Shown here: positions 58,463-64,000 of the stretch, piece after piece | Layout of the letters: each line of letters begins with the position of its first letter | Numbering within the stretch: the first letter of the stretch is position 1 | Source of the DNA: Ceratodon purpureus | Taxonomy: Eukaryota; Streptophyta; Bryopsida; Pseudoditrichales; Ditrichaceae | Direction: 5' to 3' | DNA length: 64,000 nt | NCBI GenBank assembly: GCA_014871385.1 | Contig: CM026426.1 | Location: 19,478,270-19,542,269, forward strand | Notes under the pieces: model-generated | The model's input: only the letters and a program-made list of their open reading frames with translations | Databases searched by the model: none | Told to the model about the DNA's origin: nothing | Position numbers and translations under genes: made by a program

Positions 58463-59024
58463 ATGTCGAGTATAAAGGTGGAGAAGATGCCTGGTCGGAA
58501 GGCCGCGCGCACCTGGATCGATTATGTCGTGGTGTTGATGTGGTCCATAGCCGGCTTAATGTGCTGCTTGTTTGGAGGGATCTTCGCGTGGATTGATGCG
58601 CGGTTGCCGAGGAGACTGGGTGAGAGGACATCACACGGTGATGTCGGGGAAGAACCAGTCGGTGGCGCCGAAGTTGGGCGATTCGAGGGAGTCTTCGGAA
58701 CAGGTACGAGTTGATTTTGTAGTTGTTGCATTTTGTTGATCGGGTTTTTGTTGGACTGGGTTTTCTAACCTGTGGGTTGTCAATGCAGAATGTTCTACTG
58801 TTGCGAAGGGAGCTAGAGCGACAAAGGAGCTTGATGATCATAGAGTGCCGTTAGGTTCAGATATTTCTAGGGTTTCTAGTAAATTGTATGTTGTACGCAA
58901 GGGGAGATTGACCGGGGTTTTCACAAGCTGGGAGAGCTGTAGGGCGCAGGTTCACAGGTACCGAGGAGCGGAATTCCGTTCTTTTGGGACACTGGGAGAG
59001 GCGCAGGAGTATTTAGCAGGTTAG
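58463..59024 (+). CDS. Membrane-anchored viroplasmin/RNase H1-N-domain protein (copy 2), antisense in Copia
   Basis: Exon 1 58,463-58,703 and exon 2 58,789-59,024 (TAG) join in phase across an 85-bp GT-AG intron (ACAG|GTACGA ... AATGCAG), giving 158 residues. A hydrophobic helix lies at residues about 20-45 (VVVLMWSIAGLMCCLF within it). The C-terminal 45 residues form the viroplasmin domain: LYVVRKGR, GVFTSWESC, VHRYRGAEFRSF, then T-L-x-EA-x2-YL. It shares this layout with the gene at 36,834 in the Mutator-like element. It lies between the end of pol and the 3' LTR, on the opposite strand, converging with pol about 50 bases away. The frame is intact although pol is ruined. An alternative start is ATG 58,487. 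Confidence 0.75.
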
Positions 59025-59069
59025 GGTTTTGATAGTCCTGCTTTCAGGAGAGATAGAGAGAAGAGGGAG

Positions 59070-62000
59070 AGATTATGTCTATGCTGTTCAAATTTAATCC
59101 GTCCCAAAGGCTTGGTAAGAATATCAGCCGGCTGGAGTGCGGTGCTAATAAATTGTAGTTCTATTTCCCCCCCTATCACTCGCTCACGTATGAAATGATG
59201 ATGTATTTCTATATGTTTCGATCTGGCATGGAAGACAGGATTTTTTTGCTAACTTGATGGCGCTCTGGTTGTCGCAATGGATACTAAGTGAGGGTTCTAA
59301 CTCTTTACTGATTGGGCTTGTTTTATGCTGGACTTGGATTGTGCAGTTTGGGAGTACCTGGAGTTCGCTGAGGAGTCTGGAGATCCAAACTCCTTCTTGG
59401 ACGCCGTCGCTGAGGGCACGGTATTCAGACTCCGTGGAAGACCTTGAAATTGTCAGCTGCCGCTTGCTGCTCCAGCTAATGGGCGATCCGGAGAGGTTGA
59501 AAAGGTACGCTTCCACGCTCCTTCTCGTTTCTATGCAAGAGCCCCAATCGGCATCTGTAAACCCGGTTAGAGATAGGGGTTGTTGCTTACGGTAAAAGAG
59601 GCCATAGTCGGGGGTTTGTTTAAGGTACCGTAGGACATGTATGGCCAAGTCAAGATGCTGTTGCTGGGGTCGGGCCATGAACGAAGCCACTCTGTTCACG
59701 GCATATGAGATGTCGGGGCGAGTAATAGTGAGAAAAATGAGTTTGCCCACTAACTGGGAGTAGTGAGTGGAATCAACAGGCGGAGTTCCTTTTTCAGAGA
59801 CGAGTATCTGCCCTGCAGGAAGAGGAACCTTCGAAGGTTGAAGCTGCGGAGGAAGAAAATCTCGAAGGATGGACAAAGTGTATTGGTGCTGATGGAGTAG
59901 GATGCCGGTTGGAAGGTATTCGAAAACCACGCCCAAGTATTTCTGGATCCTTCCCAAGTCGGTCATGTCGAACGTTTTTGTCAGATAGGTCTTGATCCAT
60001 TAAATGAGATTTTTGCAGCTGCCTGTGATGAAAAGATCATCAACGTAGAGCATGACTAGGAGTATGTGGTTTTTGTTGGGCAGGTAGTAAAGATTTGGAT
60101 CATAGGAGCTTCGTTGCAGTCCTACTTGGCGTAGGGATGAATCAATGTGCTCATACCAGGCCCGGGGGGACTGCTTGAGCCCGTACAGGGAACGCAGCAG
60201 GTGACAAACCTTATGTTCCTGGCCGGGAGTGACAAACCCAGGAGGCTGGGACATGTAAACGTCTTCCTTTAAGACGCCGTGCAGGAATGCAGTGCGGACG
60301 TCCATGTGATGGACGTCCCACTCATTTGCTGCAGCCAGGGCAACAGTTGCGCGGATAGTCACCCATTTAATAACCGGCGCGAAGGTTTCTTGGTAATCGA
60401 GTCCTGGTTTCTGTTGAAACCCCCGTGCAACCAACCTGGCTTTTCTAATAGGAGGATATCTAGGGGGCCCGGGTTTGGTCTTATAGATCCATTTACAACT
60501 AATCGGCTTAATGCCCTTGGGTAATGTTTCTAACTCCCATGTTTTGTTTTTATAGATACTAGTCATTTCCTTTGTCATGGCTTCAGTCCAATGCGGGTCT
60601 CGTATTGCTTCCTGAAACGTGGGTTCTAACACATCTACAACCGGTGGGACCTGCGCAGGCAAGCTTTCTGAGCTATCAACGAGCGCAGTGTAGCAGTCGG
60701 GGGAATCCTGAGATAGATACACATAGTAGTCTCCCAGCTTGATGCTGGGAGCTCGTGATCTGGAGCCTCTACGGGGTTCTACAGGAAGAGATGCAGGTTG
60801 AGAATTTTCTAATGGTTCAGGTTGTTGTGCAGGTACGGGGGACCGTGGAGGAGAAGAAGGCTGAATATCAGGGAAAAGGACTGGAGGTAAGCAGGGGTCC
60901 TAGATTTCTGTGGAAGAAAGAAGCGCTGAATGAATAGGTTGGTCATGTGAGAGATCAATTGTTTCTAACAGAGGTGGTTGGCCTTGTGCAGGAGGAGGAT
61001 CCAAGGTAAACAGGGATTCCTCGAAGGTAACGTCGCGGCTGAGAAGGATTTTTTGGGTGATAGGATTATAGCAACGGTAAGCTTTTGAAGACTCATCGTA
61101 TCCTAACAATAAGGTAGCAATAGCTTTAGGATCAAGTTTAGATCGTTTTTCCTTTGGGATATGGCAGAATGCAAGACAGCCTATGACTCGTAAGTGTGAA
61201 ATGTTTGGTTTCTGACCTGTATATGTTTCCTCCGGTGTCTTCGGGTTGAATGCTCTGCAAGGCAATCTGTTCTGGATGTAATTGACTGTGCGAGCCACCT
61301 CATCCCATAAGAACCTAGGAATGCGAGTCCCAGAGGCAACGCTTCGAATCCCTTCTAGCAGGTAACGATTCCTACGCTCGGCTACTCCGTTTTGTTGTGG
61401 AGAATACCCTGCTGTTAACTGGTGATGGATGCCGCTGGTTTTGCAAAAGTGCTCAAACTTGGATGAGAGATATTCTCCCCCCCGTCAGATCGAAGAGACT
61501 GTATCTTTTGAATAGGTGTCTCTACCAGCGCTTTAAATTGTGTAAAGTAGCTAAAGGTCTGAGATTTAGTTTGAAGAAAATAGATCCATGATTTTCGTGA
61601 AAAAGCATCTATGAAGGTTAAAATGTACTTACAGTTTGTCAGTGTGGGTGTAGACAACGGGCCACAGAGATCGCTGTGCACAAGCTGGAGCGGGGCAGTT
61701 GAAAAAGTTGATCTTGTTTTCGGGAAAGGCTGCCGATGAGACTTGCCGAGGACACAACTAATGCAGTGTCGCTTGAGGTTTGGGATTCTAGGGATTCCAT
61801 TTACAAGCCCCCTGTTTGATAGATGATAGAGACTTTGCCGGTTAACATGGGCCAATCTTTTGTGCCAGAGATCTACAGTTTCAATAGAAACTTTTGGCGG
61901 TGTAGTAACTGAGAGTACTGTGGAGTGTTGTGTGACAGGTTTCCTAGTCAATCGGTATAACTTGGTGCGAGGGTCGCGGTGTGCTTCAAGAAACACGGCC

Positions 62001-62450
62001 TTGGGATTGTGAGTATCATAGATAAGACATTAATCTGAGTTGAATAGAATCGTATGGCCCAAGTCTGCAAAGCGACCCACAGAGAGAAGGTTGGTTTTCA
62101 CACTTGGAACGTACAGAATATCTTGCACACTTTTTACTTCATGATCGGAGAAGCTAATGTTTCCCTTGTGTACTACAGGAAGAACCTGCCCTGCTGCGGT
62201 TCTAATACTGGTGATGGGAGAATGAGACTTGTCAGAGAAGAAATGAGGGTTCCCGGTGACGTGAGAACTGGCTCCAGAGTCAAGGAACCATGGTTCCTCG
62301 TCCGCCGTGAACGCAGACATACAAGCATTCAAGGCAGCTTGTGTCTCATCTCCTTCAGAATCCTCACTTGGTAAGTTGTCAATTGTGGAGTAAGATGTGG
62401 AGTGAGAAGTCTTGAGCTTGGATAGTTGTATCTGGAGATCGCGTATCTGT
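59070..62450 (-). pseudogene. Copia pol: protease, integrase, RT, RNase H, broken
   Basis: Reading leftward: protease WFLDSGAS (about 62,280); integrase HHCC (H-x3-H in WHKRLAH, CISC; 61,870-61,770) and HSDLCGPL / RSDGGE (61,665 and about 61,485); a GAG-pre-integrase region before them. RT has LVARGFQQ, MDVRTAFLHG and the catalytic YVDD (about 60,045). RNase H has TDADWG, ESEYRAL and HCDNQSAI (59,480-59,250). Damage: TAA near 62,030, an extra G in a G run near 61,482, further frame loss around 60,900 and 60,720, TAA near 60,000 and a frame change in an A run near 59,245. The end of pol overlaps no other gene but stops about 50 bases from the antisense gene. Confidence 0.88.
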
Positions 62451-63329
62451 TGCTCAATCTTCGTGGTTTGGCAGTCTGCTTCTGTGTGCGTTGTTGAACC
62501 GCAGCCCTTGCAGGTGCGTGGTGCCTTGAAAAGACCTGCCTCGGCCTCTACCGCGTCTGCCGAAGCGCCCGCCCCGGGAGGAAGTCTGGCGGTGCTGTCC
62601 ATCGGATTGCTGAGCGTACAAGACTTCATCCGAGTCGCGCCTGTCTGTGATGCGTGAGCTTTCCTCATGCAGCATCGACCCTTGTAATTCTGAAAAGGTA
62701 GGGCTCCGTTCCCTACCTTGCTCTATAGCTTTGAATGTGCTCCAGCTTTTGGGCAAGCTGGACAACATCTGATCCACTAAATCTTTGTCTTGTATCATCG
62801 CTCCTAAGCTAGCTAGTTGGGTGACTATAGAATTCACGTCCTGTAAATGCAAATCTAGGGTCTTGCCTTCAGGCATGCGGAGTGAATACAGTCTCTCCTT
62901 CAGAGCTAAGCGGCGTGAGGGAGACTGAACGTCATACATTGTCTTTAGTTTGTTCCAGATTACTAAGGGGTCAGTTAAATGCAAGATATGAAGGATAACG
63001 TGATCCTTAACTGTTGAAATGATGACTCGACAGGCTTTGATCTTGCGTTCAGCCTCGTCGGTCGGTGCGGAAGCTGGTGTGGGAGCAGGTGCTGGCGCGG
63101 TGGCAGCTGTGGCGGCGGCGGTCACTTCGGAGCTGGTTTGTGCTGAAGTTGCCGAGTTGGTGCTGGAGCTTGTGCCCGAACTGGTGCTGGTGCTGCTCGC
63201 AGGTACATCAATATATTGCCACAAATTTTCCTGCATGAGAATCATTTTAGTCCTATAACTCCACAAGAGATAGTTGCTCTGGCCCTCTAGCTTCGTAGAG
63301 TCAGATGTGTCTTTAAGAGTGGAGTCCAT
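62451..63329 (-). pseudogene. Copia gag
   Basis: ATG at 63,329 (frame open further upstream into the LTR). UBN2-type Gag with YLLWSYRTKM near the start, KLKTMYDV and later LSSLPKSW and an RGRGR stretch. The CCHC knuckle CKGCGSTTHTEADC (about 62,510-62,470) is in the next frame, so a frameshift lies near 62,560. It forms the particle and binds RNA. Confidence 0.85.
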
Positions 63330-63383
63330 CTTTGAGAAATAAGAAGAGAGACTAACTTCCAATCTGTTGTAAATTAACAGATG

Positions 63384-63396
63384 GGCTCTGATACCA
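63384..63396 (-). promoter_or_regulatory. Copia primer binding site for initiator tRNA-Met
   Basis: On the minus strand TGGTATCAGAGCC directly abuts the 5' LTR. It is the complement of the 3' end of plant initiator tRNA-Met (known from plant Copia elements) and the best clue to the host lineage. Confidence 0.92.
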
Positions 63397-63537
63397 TATT
63401 GATATCGAGAAATGTAGCTCAAGAAGAGAGCAATGAATTAGAAGCAGGAGTGTTTATATAAGTGAGCCAGAGACGGCGACTGCTTTAGGGTTCTAAAGAT
63501 AGTAAACCTAATCTACTTCTATTTCTGTCTGTGAACA
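63397..63537 (-). repeat. Copia 5' LTR
   Basis: 141 bp, matching 58,260-58,400 except for three transitions. It contains the promoter; no TATA box is obvious in so short a sequence. Confidence 0.88.
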
Positions 63538-63542
63538 GTTTC

Positions 63543-64000
63543 CGAATAAATGAGACTTCACACAGACCGATGTGGGAACATTGAATTATAAAAAAGAATC
63601 AGAAATGAGTACTAGTTTTTGATTCAATGCACATGAGGGGTACAAGAATTTTTGGAACATAGTTGTGCTACACCTACACAAGGAAATGCACTTACATACT
63701 CCCTAGATTACGGTACTCGCTTCATTGAAATGGTCAAAATCACCGCAGCCTGAGAAGCTTGACATGGTGTCTCCAAAACTATCAGTGGATGCACCTGCGG
63801 CACGATACTCATTAGCATGTACATACGTGCAAGTGGTTCAGTAATAAACATTGCGGTGGTTTAGGTGTTCGTCTTGCGTGAAATTTGTATTTGATAGTTT
63901 TTACTTCACCTTTGCGACCTGGACATACTTTAGATTATTTGTTCGCCATAAAACTGTGGAGTCTTCATCGAAGGCCCCTTCTTGTGTGTCTCCCATGGCT
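63543..64000. other. Unassigned right flank
   Basis: No coding frame, repeat or structure that I can support. It is probably the continuation of the sequence left of the Copia element at 58,254. Confidence 0.5.

Larger units (their letters stand above)
58260..63537 (-). mobile_element. Ty1/Copia LTR retrotransposon with an antisense passenger gene
   Basis: 5.3 kb with 141-bp LTRs differing at three positions (97.9 percent). On the minus strand: 5' LTR (63,537-63,397), primer site, gag, protease, integrase, RT, RNase H, then a 0.6-kb region with a plus-strand gene, polypurine tract and 3' LTR. The order integrase-RT defines Copia. The ORF is broken by homopolymer frameshifts and TAA stops, so the copy is not autonomous. 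It inserted just right of unassigned sequence. Confidence 0.9.
58255..63542. repeat. 5-bp target-site duplication of the Copia element
   Basis: GTTTC at 58,255-58,259 and 63,538-63,542, directly outside the LTRs. Five bases is standard for Copia integrases. Confidence 0.8.

Noticed and set aside
11619-62032. Recoding of TAA/TAG as glutamine, as in some green algae, because many in-frame stops fall where Gln is plausible
   Set aside because: Stops are only about one per several hundred codons, TGA also occurs at Trp/Arg positions, and normal gene ends (37,284; 53,599; 59,022; 37,788) use TAA/TAG. Decay by transition explains them better.

Overview
The window looks like repeat-dense nuclear DNA of a green plant-lineage (streptophyte) eukaryote. 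The Copia primer site is a 13-nt match to the 3' end of plant initiator tRNA-Met. Genes have GT-AG introns, telo-box-like AAACCCTAA sequences lie near promoters, and almost everything is transposable element. The species cannot be read from sequence. A charophyte alga or early-diverging land plant is only a guess, helped by a LINE that resembles the dual-endonuclease LINEs known from green algae. There are no bacterial operons, rRNA genes or CRISPR arrays. || Layout: (1) 1-18,928 is the 5' part of a minus-strand Ty3/Gypsy element (Gypsy-A: LTR, primer site, gag, start of protease; the rest lies left of the window). It is split at 626-14,712 by a 14.1-kb plus-strand LINE. The LINE has an ORF1, a TTCATCC minisatellite, and an ORF2 with a 2A-like peptide, AP-type endonuclease, reverse transcriptase, RNase H and a C-terminal restriction-like endonuclease domain. 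(2) 18,929-21,934 and 36,033-36,209 (minus) are pieces of an unrecognised zinc-finger gene. (3) 21,940-35,673 is a complete plus-strand Gypsy (Gypsy-B) with 99.6 percent identical LTRs but wrecked coding sequence and a long extra 3' ORF. (4) 36,219-54,877 is an 18.7-kb Mutator-like DNA transposon with 36-bp perfect terminal inverted repeats and a 10-bp target duplication. It carries a DDE/SWIM transposase and cargo: a viroplasmin-domain (RNase H1 hybrid-binding-like) membrane protein, a ten-exon gene joining a ParB-like region to a bacterial-type DNA methyltransferase fold, and two small unknown genes. (5) 54,888-58,259 holds the likely promoter of the zinc-finger gene and unassigned sequence. 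(6) 58,260-63,537 is a minus-strand Ty1/Copia element with 141-bp LTRs, and it carries an antisense, intron-containing second copy of the viroplasmin-domain gene. (7) 63,538-64,000 shows nothing recognisable. || How it fits together: three of the elements interrupt or flank one minus-strand gene. Removing the Mutator-like element puts that gene's start codon back next to its putative promoter. Removing Gypsy-B joins exon 2 to exon 3 in phase. Gypsy-A cuts the gene's downstream part. Most in-frame stops are explained by single C-to-T or G-to-A changes, as expected for methylated, silenced DNA. The most unusual content is the Mutator-like element's methyltransferase/viroplasmin cargo, the sharing of the viroplasmin gene with an unrelated retrotransposon, the 2A-bearing dual-endonuclease LINE, and a TTCATCC/GGATGAA word enriched in three unrelated retroelements.
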